NCBI RefSeq assembly: GCF_020595055.1
Contig: NZ_JAJDOO010000014.1
Span: forward strand, 62,001-126,000
DNA from: Desulfosporosinus shakirovi
GTDB taxonomy: Bacteria > Bacillota > Desulfitobacteriia > Desulfitobacteriales > Desulfitobacteriaceae
Direction of reading: 5' to 3'
DNA length: 64,000 bases
Position 1 is the first letter of the stretch, and every line of letters starts with the position of its first letter. The notes beneath the pieces were generated by a model, which saw nothing but the letters and a program-made list of their open reading frames with translations, made no database searches and was not told the origin of the DNA. The translations under genes and the position numbers were made by a program. This document shows, one piece after another, positions 26,282-35,985 of this stretch.

Positions 26282-28312
26282 ATGATTTTTATGCTGGATA
26301 ATCATGATTCCTTTACTTATAACCTTTACCAATACTTCGGTGAACTTGGTGAAGATGTCATAGTCAAACGTCGAGATTCGTGCACTCTTAAAGATATCGA
26401 AGAGTTGCATCCCGACCTGATTGTGTTATCACCTGGTCCTTGTACACCCGATGAAGCTCCCCTATCCCTAGCTGTTATCGAACACTTTAAAGGTCAAATC
26501 CCAATTTTAGGGGTATGTCTCGGACATCAAGCTATAGGACAATTTTTTGGAGGAAAGGTTATCCGTGCCAAGCAACCAATTCACGGGAAAACAATGCCTA
26601 TTCGACATGATCAACAGGGAGTCTTCCGAGAACTTGTCAATCCTTTGGAAGTAACACGTTATCATTCTTTGATAATCGAGCGTTCTACCCTTCCTGAAGA
26701 ACTCATAATTACCGCAGAAACAACCGATGGAGAAATAATGGGTATTCGCCATACTGAACTGCCGATAGAAGGCATTCAATTTCATCCTGAAGCGATCTTA
26801 ACTCAGTCTGGTCATCAATTATTAAAAAACGCCCTTCAAAATGCCAAGTTATGGCAGCACAATAATTCTCCCTCACAATGGGTGGTTCAGCCACTTTCTT
26901 TGTCAATTCCCCCTTATCTCTTATTCCAATCATTTAAAGAAGAGCCCTCCCCTTTTTTCCTGGATAGTGGAAATGATTACAAAGAACTCGGCCAGTATTC
27001 TTATATGGGGTCATCCCCTTTTTTAGAAGCCACAGCCTATCCAGATCAACTCGAACTAATATGGCCCTACCTTTCAAAGCAAGACTTAACCCCTCTTCAA
27101 CGATCTGAATCTCTAAACTTTCTTGATGATATAAATCGTAAATACCGTGTACTTAATTCTCCTTTTCCCTTTTCCGGTGGGGCCGTTGGATTTTTAAGTT
27201 ATGACCTAAAAAATGAAATTGAGCAACTTTCAAAGTATGCTAAAGATGACATGAACTTACCGCTGTGGCGTTTTGCCTGGTATGATGGAATCGTTATTTA
27301 TGATCATGATCAGTGTAAATATTGGATTGCTGCCTGTGGTATTGAAGAAGATGGAAGATGTCGTGCTGAATCAGCTCTTACTCGAATCCAACGCTTGGAA
27401 CAAAAATTAAATACATTTGCCAGAGAGAAAGCCCAGCAAAAAACATTTGACGCATTAGAAACTCAAACCTATTCTAAAATCGAACCAAGTGTCACGAGAG
27501 AACAATATTTAGCAGATTTACAGCGTGTAATTGACTATATCTACGCAGGTGATATTTATCAGGCCAATCTCACCCAACGCTTCTACGTGAATTGGGAAGG
27601 AGATGCCTGGAATCTGTACTCTCAACTTCATCAACAAAATCCTGCTCCCTTCGCTGCCTTTCTGCCTTACTCAGATTTTCAAGTTCTTTGCAGCTCTCCT
27701 GAACGGTTTATACGAATTAAACCGGAAGGACAAATAGAGACTCGTCCGATTAAAGGTACCCGTCCGCGTGAAGACTCACCTTCGGCTGATCAACAACAAG
27801 CCGTTGAGCTTCAAAACAGCCCCAAAGATCGTGCGGAATTAACTATGATTATTGATTTAGAGCGCAACGATATCGGGCGTATTTGCAAGTTTGGAACGGT
27901 TAAAGTTCCTAATTTGATTAGGCTGGAAAAATATCCAACAGTCTGGCATCTTGTCTCGAGTATTACCGGACAATTGTTGCCAGGGTTAAAACCAAGTGAG
28001 ATCTTAAATGCAGTTTTCCCTGGGGGGTCAATCACCGGTGCTCCAAAAATTAGAGCTATGGAGATTATCGAAGAGTTAGAGCCGCATACTCGTGGGCTTT
28101 ATACTGGAAGCATAGGTTATATGGGCTTTGATGGTGCCTGGGACTTTAATATTGTCATACGCACCATCTTATTAAAGGATGGAAAGGCCTTTATCCATGC
28201 TGGAGGTGGGATTGTTGCAGACTCCAGACCCGAGGCTGAATATACTGAGACTCTCGATAAAGCTAAAGCACTTTTTAGGGTTTTGAAAGGAAGTTTACAT
28301 GATTCCCGATGA
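26282..28312 (+). CDS. pabAB: Aminodeoxychorismate synthase, fused PabA-PabB
   Basis: 676 residues. Residues about 1-190 are a class I glutamine amidotransferase (oxyanion loop GPGP near 51-54, nucleophile Cys79 in [10 protein letters not shown], His/Glu pair in QFHPEAI). Residues about 225-676 are the chorismate-binding component I, with [17 protein letters not shown] and [10 protein letters not shown] and the GSITGAPK motif. The product makes 4-amino-4-deoxychorismate for folate. Followed with a 14-base overlap by pabC, which supports PABA rather than anthranilate synthesis. Confidence 0.94.
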   Translation: MIFMLDNHDSFTYNLYQYFGELGEDVIVKRRDSCTLKDIEELHPDLIVLSPGPCTPDEAPLSLAVIEHFKGQIPILGVCLGHQAIGQFFGGKVIRAKQPIHGKTMPIRHDQQGVFRELVNPLEVTRYHSLIIERSTLPEELIITAETTDGEIMGIRHTELPIEGIQFHPEAILTQSGHQLLKNALQNAKLWQHNNSPSQWVVQPLSLSIPPYLLFQSFKEEPSPFFLDSGNDYKELGQYSYMGSSPFLEATAYPDQLELIWPYLSKQDLTPLQRSESLNFLDDINRKYRVLNSPFPFSGGAVGFLSYDLKNEIEQLSKYAKDDMNLPLWRFAWYDGIVIYDHDQCKYWIAACGIEEDGRCRAESALTRIQRLEQKLNTFAREKAQQKTFDALETQTYSKIEPSVTREQYLADLQRVIDYIYAGDIYQANLTQRFYVNWEGDAWNLYSQLHQQNPAPFAAFLPYSDFQVLCSSPERFIRIKPEGQIETRPIKGTRPREDSPSADQQQAVELQNSPKDRAELTMIIDLERNDIGRICKFGTVKVPNLIRLEKYPTVWHLVSSITGQLLPGLKPSEILNAVFPGGSITGAPKIRAMEIIEELEPHTRGLYTGSIGYMGFDGAWDFNIVIRTILLKDGKAFIHAGGGIVADSRPEAEYTETLDKAKALFRVLKGSLHDSR

Positions 28313-29126
28313 AATGATTTTAACCAATGATCGTTTGGTTTTATTTGGATTTGGACTTTTTGAAACTCTTCTTATCACCGAGTGCGGGCCATTATTTTCT
28401 GATCTGCATTGGAAACGTATGTACAAGGGCGCTCAGATACTCGGCCTCAGGTTGCCAGATAAACAAGAATGGTTACGACTTATCCAAGGGTTTATCCAAC
28501 AAACCCCGGAAACCCACCCATATGCCCTGAGGATCACTCTAAGCGGCGGATCACCATTGACCCGGCATCCTGCCCGACTTCTGCTTCACAAACGTTCAAT
28601 ACCATACACACTTGAACAGTATGCCTCAGGGATACAGCTTAACATGTTGCCTTACCCTAGGAATGAACAATCTCCTTTGTGCTCTGTTAAATCGACAAAT
28701 TACCTGGAAAATATTTTGGCAAAGGAAGAAGCTGGTCGCCATGGGTGTGAAGAAGGCTTATGGCTTAATACCCAAGGATTCCTTGCTGAAGGAACAATGA
28801 GTAATCTCTTTTTTCTGAAAGATGGAACTCTCTTTACCCCTTCACTTTCTAGTGGGTGTTTACCTGGAACTCGTCGTCAAGTTATTCTAAATTTAGCTCG
28901 CTCTCAACAAATCTCTATACAAGAAGGCTTATACACCTTATCTGACCTCTTATCGTCTGATGAAATCTTTATGACTAACTCCTTAATGGGTATAATGCCA
29001 GTTAGTAAAGTCAACGCTACTTCCTTTCTGGTGTCTCCATTAGGCACCCTAGATTCAGGAATGAGATGCCTTGAAACTGCGTACAAGAATTTTGTTAAGA
29101 CATCCGCCTATATTCTTGATACATAA
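28299..29126 (+). CDS. pabC: 4-amino-4-deoxychorismate lyase
   Basis: 275 residues, fold-type IV PLP enzyme. The PLP lysine is K131 in [22 protein letters not shown] and the GCLPGTRRQ loop are typical. It releases pyruvate from aminodeoxychorismate to give p-aminobenzoate. ATG at 28299 follows AAAGGAAG and lies inside the end of pabAB, so translation is coupled. Confidence 0.92.
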   Translation: MIPDEMILTNDRLVLFGFGLFETLLITECGPLFSDLHWKRMYKGAQILGLRLPDKQEWLRLIQGFIQQTPETHPYALRITLSGGSPLTRHPARLLLHKRSIPYTLEQYASGIQLNMLPYPRNEQSPLCSVKSTNYLENILAKEEAGRHGCEEGLWLNTQGFLAEGTMSNLFFLKDGTLFTPSLSSGCLPGTRRQVILNLARSQQISIQEGLYTLSDLLSSDEIFMTNSLMGIMPVSKVNATSFLVSPLGTLDSGMRCLETAYKNFVKTSAYILDT

Positions 29127-29131
29127 ATTCT

Positions 29132-29188
29132 AAATACAAGAGAGGTGCCCAGTGATAATTCACCCAGGCACCTCCCTTGTATTTTTGT
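29132..29188. terminator. Bidirectional terminator between pabC and the ABM gene
   Basis: AATACAAG-GAGGTGCC pairs with GGCACCTC-CTTGTATT around a 16-base loop, then TTTTTG on the plus strand. Confidence 0.85.
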
Positions 29189-29195
29189 TATATCT

Positions 29196-29459
29196 TTAGT
29201 ATTTTTCTTCGAGAACCTCAAATATTTGTGGCGATGCTTGTTTGAAGGCCTTATTCTCTCCAACAGTATCTGCCCAATTTTCGTAAGCGGAACGATTTTC
29301 CCACTTCGAAAAAAGCATTATATCTCTTGTGTTTTCCTGTTTATTGACGGATGCAAATTTAAATCCCTCTATATCTTCAAGGGATTGTATCCCGGTTCGA
29401 ACTTCCCCTAAAATTCGATCTGCGTCCGGACCGTTGAACGTATGAATAACTGTCAGCAT
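29196..29459 (-). CDS. Antibiotic biosynthesis monooxygenase (ABM) domain protein
   Basis: 87 residues, one ferredoxin-like ABM domain: start MLTVIHTFNG, then FKFASVNKQEN and MLFSKWENRSAYENWADT. Such single-domain proteins are dimeric; some degrade heme, others are quinol oxygenases. No specific residues allow a choice. ATG follows AATGGGGGG. Monocistronic. Confidence 0.8.
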   Translation of the reverse strand: MLTVIHTFNGPDADRILGEVRTGIQSLEDIEGFKFASVNKQENTRDIMLFSKWENRSAYENWADTVGENKAFKQASPQIFEVLEEKY

Positions 29460-29685
29460 AATATACCCCCCATTATCCTTTATATAAAGTTAGCTTTTTT
29501 AGTTTGTCCTAAACTTACTTAACACATACGTCAAATCTCGTGAACTTTCAATCAACACTTAGCATAATTTAAGATAAGGCATAATGGTCGACGCAGTTAA
29601 AAATGCCCATCGTTTTATCATTCATTTCATGCTATACTAAACCTGATATGTCAGGAATCTCTGGAATTATCAGAGGGGGATTGAG

Positions 29686-30009
29686 ATGAAGCTGAGTTAC
29701 ATACGAACTGATTTTCCTAACGGTCGTACCCACATATTAATGCGTGATTCTGAATCTACGAATCCTGAACTGGTACATTTTTTACTGGTTTTAAGCAACA
29801 ATGGAACACTTTGGGTCGATGTATTTTGGCCTTATGATGAGGAGTCTGAAGGCTTTACCCGTAGAATCTCTGAACAACAGTTCTGGCAGTTCTTCCGCGA
29901 ATGGAGATTACAAGGAATGATTTTAGGAGACAATAGTAAAGTGGCCAATATGTTAGCACGGAAGCGTTTATCAAAGAAACAACGCGAAAAGGATGCTCTG
30001 TCCAATTAA
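29686..30009 (+). CDS. Conserved hypothetical protein
   Basis: 107 residues, soluble, with a tryptophan-rich middle (LWVDVFWPYDEESEGF, then FWQFFREWRLQGM) and basic C-terminus. Not recognised. ATG follows AGAGGGGGATTGAG. Its terminator abuts the insertion sequence. Confidence 0.7.
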   Translation: MKLSYIRTDFPNGRTHILMRDSESTNPELVHFLLVLSNNGTLWVDVFWPYDEESEGFTRRISEQQFWQFFREWRLQGMILGDNSKVANMLARKRLSKKQREKDALSN

Positions 30010-30021
30010 TGAGTTAAGTAT

Positions 30022-30049
30022 AAAAAGCGGCAATTTGCCGCTTTTTTTA
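30022..30049 (+). terminator. Terminator after the hypothetical gene
   Basis: AAAGCGGCAA with TTGCCGCTTT followed by T run; ends within two bases of the left end of the insertion sequence. Confidence 0.88.
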
Positions 30050-30050
30050 T

Positions 30051-30070
30051 TATATGAGTCAATTTCATAA
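30051..30070 (+). repeat. Left terminal inverted repeat of the IS
   Basis: TATATGAGTCAATTTCATAA; matches the complement of the right end at 18 of 20 positions. Confidence 0.85.
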
Positions 30071-30130
30071 TGTTTATTTTCCGAAGGGGATACCTCCAGA
30101 ATTTTGTCAACCTACTTTTTATTGAAAACC

Positions 30131-31489
30131 CTATGCGGCGATCTTTTTTGACTTGTTTAAACGGTCTACCGCTAATTTACCGAGTGTATAGGCCAAGACG
30201 GATATTTCAAAATCGACTTTGGCTAGGGTTCCTCTATGTCGAATGTTGTTTAACTGGAAGTACTCTTTGAGATAGGCATTCACTCGTTCTACCGCGGTTC
30301 TTTGTTTATACAGTTCAAAATAGCTACTGCTTCCTCTGGCTGGTACAGTGTATTTTCTGAGGTCGGATGAAATCTTAACCTTGAATACTTTTTGACACTG
30401 GTTGTTTTCATTCCGAGGGCACTCTTTGCACTCCTTAGGTTGAGTATATTTTAGAGCGTCGTGTTGGGAATCATAGCTATCATATCGGTAGGAATGACCA
30501 TTCTGACACTTGGGTCGATAGTATTTATCCTTGTCTTCTGGTTGCTGTTCATTTCGGGGATTGTAATCGATGAGGGGCCTTGCTCCCAAACTTTGAACTT
30601 GTTGGTAAATGGCAGTGTAGTCGTAACCTGCATCCAAAAGCGCGTATGATGGTTTCATCTAAGGATGAAATTCACTCAACGCCTTAAGCAGCGGAATCGC
30701 CATTTTACCGTCATTAACATTTCCTGAAGAGAGTAGAGAACTTAAAATGTATTGGCTTTTACAATCCACGAGAAGATGACCTTTAAAACCGAACCAGAAC
30801 ACGTTTTTCCCTTCAGAGTTTTTCTCAATTCCCCAGTGAGGAAGTTGAGGGATTTGCGCTTCTATCGTCTTGAAATCAAGAGGAAGTTGAGCTTCAATTT
30901 CCTTCTCAAAAAGGGGCCGATTCTCCTCCAGTTCCTGTTGTTCTCTCAGCCATTTCTCTCGTTCCGCTTTGGGTTTTCGTCCGCGTTTTTTGGTAGATTG
31001 CTGGGCCGGAACCTCTTCTTCCTTCTTTTTCTCAGGCAATCGATCTCTCGCTTCAATATGGGTTGCATCGATTGCGACAACATTACCATCTATAAAACCC
31101 TCTTGAAACGCCTGAGACACTAAGTCATTTTGGATTTGCTCTAAAGCAGATGAAGCATGGATTTTTTGTATCATCCTAGAATAGGAAGCCTCACTATGAA
31201 CTGAGTCCGCTAAAGTAAATCCGCAGTCAAAACGAAATTCCATGCTGTTTTTCAGCCGCTTTCGCAAGTCTTTAATCGTGGGAATTCTTTCGATGACACG
31301 GATGAATAAAGAGTAGATCATGGCTGAATAGTTAAGTTGTGTTGGAGCTCCAAGGAATGCTTTTTTGGAAACAGCTTTCAACAACGGGTTAATATCCAGC
31401 GGATCAAGAAGGAGGGGATAGGATTTTTTCGGTGACATTTCCAAAATTTCTTCCAAGGAGAATAGACTTTCTTGGCGAATACTAAACAT
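30131..31489 (-). pseudogene. IS transposase with in-frame TAG at codon 277
   Basis: A single frame of 453 codons encodes a DDE transposase: N-terminal DUF772-type region (for example TQLNYSAMIYSLFIRV), basic linker KKRGRKPKAE, and C-terminal DDE part with LLDAGYDYTAIYQQVQ and QRTAVERVNAYLKE. A TAG (30659-30661) splits it; the next codon is ATG but lacks a ribosome binding site, and the frame is unchanged, so this is a nonsense change rather than a frameshift. Start ATG 31489 follows AAAGGAG. Most likely an inactivated copy; stop-codon readthrough is the alternative. Confidence 0.85.
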
Positions 31490-31604
31490 TGGGAGTTCTC
31501 CTTTCAACCTCTCGGTGTTTGCTTAGACACTTACACTTTCGAGATTTTGGGGAGGTACTCCTCTTTTTGTGGGTAAAAAGTCCGCTCATAGCAAGCGCTA
31601 TGAG

Positions 31605-31624
31605 TTATGAAACTAACTCATATA
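31605..31624 (-). repeat. Right terminal inverted repeat of the IS
   Basis: Minus-strand reading TATATGAGTTAGTTTCATAA; two mismatches to the left end. It abuts the TGA stop of the gene at 31625. Confidence 0.85.
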
Positions 31625-32068
31625 TCAAATATTATTGTAAAGTCCTTCCCACAGATTTTGTAATTGTTTCAGATGATCATGTTCATCTGAGAATATTGGA
31701 TTAAGCACCTCTTTCTCCGCACTGTTTAAGTACTGTTCAGAATACTGAACAGCTCTAGCCAACCCATTATCTTCACCATCATAGAGACGTTTCAGCATTT
31801 CTATTGGCGTTATCTCCCTCAAATTAGTCAGACGAGTTTTCCAGTCTGCCACAATACCCACCAATCCTGCACCTTCCTCAACCTGCCCCCCATTGGTTTG
31901 GATGTAATATGCTATACGGCTTGCATGCTCTTTATGATCTGTGAGAATAGCGGTAAGATGGTTGCGCAACGGACTGTCAGTCAGTGTGTCAATATACGCT
32001 TGATATTGTCTGATCGCCATATGTTCGCCCTTAAGGATCTTATTAAGCGCTTCATATGATGTCTTCAT
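31625..32068 (-). CDS. Ferritin-like domain protein (DUF2383-like)
   Basis: 147 residues, all-helical four-helix-bundle protein with ferritin-like Glu/His pattern: LKGEHMAIRQYQAYI in helix 1, LTDHKEHASRIAYYI in helix 2, and FSDEHDHLKQLQNLW in the last helix. Likely binds a di-metal site; related proteins respond to stress or sporulation. ATG follows GGAGGTTCTCT. Its TGA stop lies directly at the IS edge, so any native terminator has been displaced. Confidence 0.78.
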   Translation of the reverse strand: MKTSYEALNKILKGEHMAIRQYQAYIDTLTDSPLRNHLTAILTDHKEHASRIAYYIQTNGGQVEEGAGLVGIVADWKTRLTNLREITPIEMLKRLYDGEDNGLARAVQYSEQYLNSAEKEVLNPIFSDEHDHLKQLQNLWEGLYNNI

Positions 32069-32142
32069 AGAGAACCTCCTGCATCCTTATTTTCCTTCTT
32101 TTGATAGTTTGCAGAAGCGTTCTATGAATTATGTATGGTCAA

Positions 32143-32448
32143 TTACGATCCAGATGAGGTTTTGGCATTTTCCAAGCGATAAATAAACGCTAGTAACTCT
32201 GCGACTGCACGATAAAGTTGAGGCGGTATTTCCTTAGTCAGCTCCACTTGCATTAAGGCTTCAACAAGTACCGCATTCTTTTGAATAGGGATTCCCTCTG
32301 TTTCAGCGGCTTCAATAATTTTCCGAGCCACTTCTCCTACCCCTTTTGCCACTAGCCGAGGTGCCCCGGCTTGATCATATATTAAGGCAGTTGCCTTCTC
32401 TTCCTTCTTAAACTGCATCTTGTCATTGTTTTCGCTCTTATCTTTCAC
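32143..32448 (-). CDS. FlhB C-terminal-domain-like protein (YlqH/FhlB type)
   Basis: 101 residues corresponding to only the cytoplasmic C-terminal domain of FlhB/EscU export-switch proteins: KATALIYDQAGAPRLVAKGVG, EAAETEGIPIQKNAVLVEAL and ELTKEIPPQLYRAVAELLAFIY. The cleavable NPTH motif is not present. Overlaps the upstream FliK-like gene by four bases; this pair also exists in Bacillus (ylqG-ylqH). Role unknown, no flagellar genes nearby. Confidence 0.85.
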   Translation of the reverse strand: MKDKSENNDKMQFKKEEKATALIYDQAGAPRLVAKGVGEVARKIIEAAETEGIPIQKNAVLVEALMQVELTKEIPPQLYRAVAELLAFIYRLENAKTSSGS

Positions 32449-33557
32449 CTCGAAATATCAACTCCAGTACGGCGAGATCCTTGAAGGAAATGTTTAAATT
32501 CAAGATTTTGATCAAATTCTCCCATTTCAACTCTCTCTATGTGAAATCCCAGTTTTGCAAACCTTTCCCTTGTTTCAGGAACAACTGTTTCAATGAGAGC
32601 CGGCAAGAATTGCAAATCATTACTTAAAACAAGGCATGTGAATGAATTCTCATTAAAAAAAGCATCAATCCCTATCTCTCCGAGCTCCTGAGTTTCAACT
32701 AAGACAGCAATTCTACAGTGTTGTTCATCCATTTTCAGTCCCTTTCGCGCACTTTCAATGGCTATCTGGACAGGAATAAACTGCTCTTTATTAAAGAGTG
32801 GAATATGGAGCATCATATAAGCACTGTCCATAGTTCCTGTTTTAAGCCACAGTTGTTGACCGGTTATCTTCTGAAGTAATTGTAGCAGAGGACTATCAGA
32901 ATCAGACATGTCCTCACTTGTTTGACTTTGGATTATTTTAAGGAGCACTCCTTTGAAGGTCTCCTGTAGCCTTTGTTTCTCGCTTTCCCGTTCAGGATAA
33001 TCTAATTTCATCATTTGATGTATCCGTTGTTCATAATTAAGACCAAGTTTTTTCAAACTCGACAATAGTTCTTCCGTTCCATTATCTTCTGAAAAAATGT
33101 TCCATTGAGGGATTGCCCTTTTTAAGTTGGTTAACAATTCATCAGTTATTGAAGTCCCTTGCATACTCCCAAACAATGAACGAAACAACCCCAAATTTGA
33201 TGTTTGGAATGATTTTATCAAGGCAATAATTTCTTGGTTATTGGGTAATCCCCTCTCTATGATCAGTTGTAATTGTTGAGGGGCTGAAGAAATATCTTTC
33301 GATTTCCCAAGGATGGGCTCGCGTATCAGCAATAAGCCGCCCTCATTTAAACTTCCTACTTTAACCCAAAACTTCTCCCCCGCCTGAGTAGAAGTTTCTA
33401 AAAGAGCGTGCATATTTTGTCCTTTTATTCGAACAGTCCCTTCCCCGTCATTGAGTTTTTGAACGACTTCCACCAATAGACGCTCTCCAAGCTGAAACCT
33501 ATTAAGAAAAGATGCACTAATCGAACTAGGTGCTGTCGATATGTTGCTTACTTCCAT
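32445..33557 (-). CDS. FliK-like (YlqG-type) protein
   Basis: 370 residues. The C-terminal 120 residues resemble the flagellar hook-length control C-terminal domain (QLWLKTGTMDSAYMMLHIPL, FIPVQIAIESARKG, RIAVLVETQELGEIGIDAFF); the N-terminal part has a small beta domain (GERLLVEVVQKLNDGEGTVRI) and helical linker. Paired with an FlhB C-terminal homologue, which parallels the FliK-FlhB interaction in flagellar export switching. Outside any flagellar cluster here. Confidence 0.78.
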   Translation of the reverse strand: MEVSNISTAPSSISASFLNRFQLGERLLVEVVQKLNDGEGTVRIKGQNMHALLETSTQAGEKFWVKVGSLNEGGLLLIREPILGKSKDISSAPQQLQLIIERGLPNNQEIIALIKSFQTSNLGLFRSLFGSMQGTSITDELLTNLKRAIPQWNIFSEDNGTEELLSSLKKLGLNYEQRIHQMMKLDYPERESEKQRLQETFKGVLLKIIQSQTSEDMSDSDSPLLQLLQKITGQQLWLKTGTMDSAYMMLHIPLFNKEQFIPVQIAIESARKGLKMDEQHCRIAVLVETQELGEIGIDAFFNENSFTCLVLSNDLQFLPALIETVVPETRERFAKLGFHIERVEMGEFDQNLEFKHFLQGSRRTGVDISR

Positions 33558-33648
33558 ACTTATACACCTCTCGTATGCTGAACAGCTTATATAGCCATAA
33601 GTTACTAATTTTTTCAGCCTGACAAGACATGCGTCTTAAGCTGCTAAT

Positions 33649-34725
33649 CTACGATTTTCTTTTATCTTTTGCGTTAAGGTTTTCAGTCTTAACGGTTTCC
33701 AGTGATTTTTCAAACTGTTTCAAGGCCTTCAGTGTAGAACTGTCCAATCGGTCAGCAACATTTAGTGCATCGTCATCTTTAAAATAAGACGGTACAGCTT
33801 TAGAGCGCTTTTGTTTTTTCGATTGGCGCCTTGGTATGGAAGGTTTGTATTCTAATTCGACCGCTGGTTTTGTGGAAATCTTTAATATCTTCTTTTTAGT
33901 TTCGTAGGAGTCATTTGGATATATGCTTTTAGCAATGGTTGGTGGTAAATCGGGCGGAAACTCCGTATCAACCCACTCCCGAACACGTCCAGGGTGTTTA
34001 GTTACTACAAAGGCTTCTTGAATGGATCCATTACTTTTAAGCAATAGCTTACATCCCGTTTGAGTTTCGTATTTATAAACAATGCCTCTTTCTGAGGACC
34101 GACTAACATCTATAACACCAGGAATGATGTCTGTCACTTCCGCTAAACGGCTTAAACTTTCTAACCAGAGTAAAGCATTTTGAATAATACCGTGTTCACG
34201 TTTGACCTTATTCCTTCGATGTTTCATGATTTCCTCCGGATTTAGAAGTAAAGATGCTTGGCTTGGACCTGCCCTTGCAGAATTATCCATCAGCCCAAAA
34301 GAAAAGTATTGTTCCCGTCTTTTATCCGTTGGAGAACCCGGGTTAAACAAAAGGATACCGTTTCTCCATTCCAAATATGGAGAATGACTATGACCAAAAA
34401 CAATGATATTAACTGCAGAATCTGCAAATGAAGAATAGGCACGGTCCGGGGTATTTTTCCCCTTTCCGGTATTACCGTGAATTAAACCAATATTTAATGT
34501 CCCGCATTCAATTATATCATGATCGGGCAACGAAACATCCCAGCCATCACAATTTCCTCTAACCGCTCGAACAGGGGCAATACAAGAAAGTTCCTCTAAC
34601 ACCCCAATATGGGTTAAATCACCGGCATGCAAAATTACATCAACTTGAGATATGTGTTCCCAAACAAAACTAGGGAGAGACTTTCCTTTGCGTAAATGGG
34701 TATCTGACAATACTGCGATGTGCAT
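33649..34725 (-). CDS. YfcE/MJ0936-type metallophosphoesterase with long C-terminal extension
   Basis: 358 residues. N-terminal calcineurin-like phosphoesterase with all metal motifs: SDTH (residues 7-10), HAGDLTH, RGNCDG, HGNTG and FGHSHSP. Beyond residue 160 is an unrecognised C-terminal region of about 195 residues, including a small beta domain and a very basic stretch (RRQSKKQKRSK) before an acidic-helical tail. Start ATG 34725 follows AGAGGTGG; an in-frame GTG at 34734 is inside the site. Substrate unknown; the extension is unusual for the family. Confidence 0.85.
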   Translation of the reverse strand: MHIAVLSDTHLRKGKSLPSFVWEHISQVDVILHAGDLTHIGVLEELSCIAPVRAVRGNCDGWDVSLPDHDIIECGTLNIGLIHGNTGKGKNTPDRAYSSFADSAVNIIVFGHSHSPYLEWRNGILLFNPGSPTDKRREQYFSFGLMDNSARAGPSQASLLLNPEEIMKHRRNKVKREHGIIQNALLWLESLSRLAEVTDIIPGVIDVSRSSERGIVYKYETQTGCKLLLKSNGSIQEAFVVTKHPGRVREWVDTEFPPDLPPTIAKSIYPNDSYETKKKILKISTKPAVELEYKPSIPRRQSKKQKRSKAVPSYFKDDDALNVADRLDSSTLKALKQFEKSLETVKTENLNAKDKRKS

Positions 34726-34749
34726 CTTAACCACCTCTTAGTTCTAACT

Positions 34750-35853
34750 CTATTGAGGACGTACGGTCTTAATCACATTGTAATAGGTATCCCTCTCAAC
34801 GGCCTCTAGGCCTAGTTCGTGAATCATGCTAATTAACTGCAATTCGCTTTGCATTTGTGGACTTGTGGCACCAGCCGTATGATAAATTTTCTCTTCCCGT
34901 ACAACCCCATCAAGATCATTAGCACCGAATGAAAGCGCCATTTGGGCCACTTGAGGACTTGAAGAAACCCAATAAGCCTTAATATAACGAAAGTTATCCA
35001 ATATTAAGCGAGAAACTGCGATTACTTTTAAGGTGCGAATAGCACTGGCCTGAGGCAGATCTTCAAATTTGGTATTTTTGGGATGAAAGGCCGTAGGAAT
35101 CAAGGCCTTGAATCCCATTGTTTCATCTTGCAAATCCCGTAACGCTAAGAGATGATCAATCAGTTCTTCATCTGTCTCAATAATACCATAAAGCACGTTG
35201 GCATTAGAAGGAATGCCGAGCCGATGTGCAAGACGATGAATCTCTAACCACCGCTGACCGCTTAGTTTTCCGGGGCAAATAATTTCTCGTACTCTTGGAC
35301 TGAAATTTTCTGCTCCCCCACCCGTAATAAAGCTCAGACCGGCGTCCTTTAATGTTTTAAGAATTTCTATTACAGGCACATTCTCAATCTGAGCAAAGAA
35401 ATCATATTCTGCCGCAGTGAAAGCTTTTAAGCTAACTTGAGGAGCACGTTCTTTGATCTTTCGGATCATGTCCAGATAATACGAAAAAGGAAGATCCGGA
35501 TGTATTCCCCCTACAATATGAAGTTCAGTAACTCCTTGCTCTGCGAATTGTCCTGCTTTATTGACAACTTCATCGATTGACATTGTATAAGATCCCTTTT
35601 CACCAGAGTCTTTTGCAAAGGCACAAAGTCCACACCGCACTTTACATACATTACTATAGTTAATATGAGCATTATTGTTATAAAAAACCTGATCACCAGT
35701 CATAGCACGTTTCCGCTCATCCGCCAGGTGACCAAGACCAAGTATATTAGTCGTTTGTAAAAGTTCTAAACCGTCTTCTCTGTTTAGTCTTTGTTCTTTA
35801 ATAATTTTTGTATATACCTTTTCTAACCCTTTTAATACTGGATTAAATTCCAC
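34750..35853 (-). CDS. mqnE: Aminofutalosine synthase (futalosine pathway radical SAM)
   Basis: 367 residues, radical SAM with CKVRCGLCAF (Cx3Cx2C). Blocks GGIHPDLPFSYYLDMI, LKAFTAAEY, ITGGGAENFSPRVREIICPGK and GVVREEKIYHTAGA fit MqnE rather than MqnC. It joins the MqnA product and SAM to form 6-amino-6-deoxyfutalosine for menaquinone. Supported by mqnA at 52-53 kb and menG at 63 kb. A TGTCGAA box occurs about 80 bases upstream (35934-35940). Confidence 0.9.
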   Translation of the reverse strand: MEFNPVLKGLEKVYTKIIKEQRLNREDGLELLQTTNILGLGHLADERKRAMTGDQVFYNNNAHINYSNVCKVRCGLCAFAKDSGEKGSYTMSIDEVVNKAGQFAEQGVTELHIVGGIHPDLPFSYYLDMIRKIKERAPQVSLKAFTAAEYDFFAQIENVPVIEILKTLKDAGLSFITGGGAENFSPRVREIICPGKLSGQRWLEIHRLAHRLGIPSNANVLYGIIETDEELIDHLLALRDLQDETMGFKALIPTAFHPKNTKFEDLPQASAIRTLKVIAVSRLILDNFRYIKAYWVSSSPQVAQMALSFGANDLDGVVREEKIYHTAGATSPQMQSELQLISMIHELGLEAVERDTYYNVIKTVRPQ

Positions 35854-35943
35854 TATGGACCCTTCTTTCCTGAAATTGTTACTTATTCTTATTATAACAT
35901 AATTCCTGAAATTCGAGAAAAGATATAGAAAGATGTCGAACTA

Positions 35944-35976
35944 AATAAAAAAAGACTGTAAATACTTTTACAGTCA
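35944..35976 (-). terminator. Terminator after the 124-residue hypothetical gene
   Basis: Minus strand GACTGTAAA, short loop, TTTACAGTC, then TTTTTTT. Confidence 0.9.
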
Positions 35977-35985
35977 GGCTAATAT

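Larger units (their letters stand above)
30051..31624 (-). mobile_element. Insertion sequence, IS1182-like
   Basis: About 1.57 kb element with one transposase gene (minus) and imperfect terminal inverted repeats of 20 bases at 30051-30070 and 31605-31624 (18 of 20 identical). The outer four bases of each end are TATA, a possible 4-base target duplication that cannot be told from the repeat itself because TATA is self-complementary. It sits exactly between a terminator and the stop codon of the ferritin-like gene, so it disrupts neither neighbour. Family assignment rests on transposase architecture and is moderate. Confidence 0.85.
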
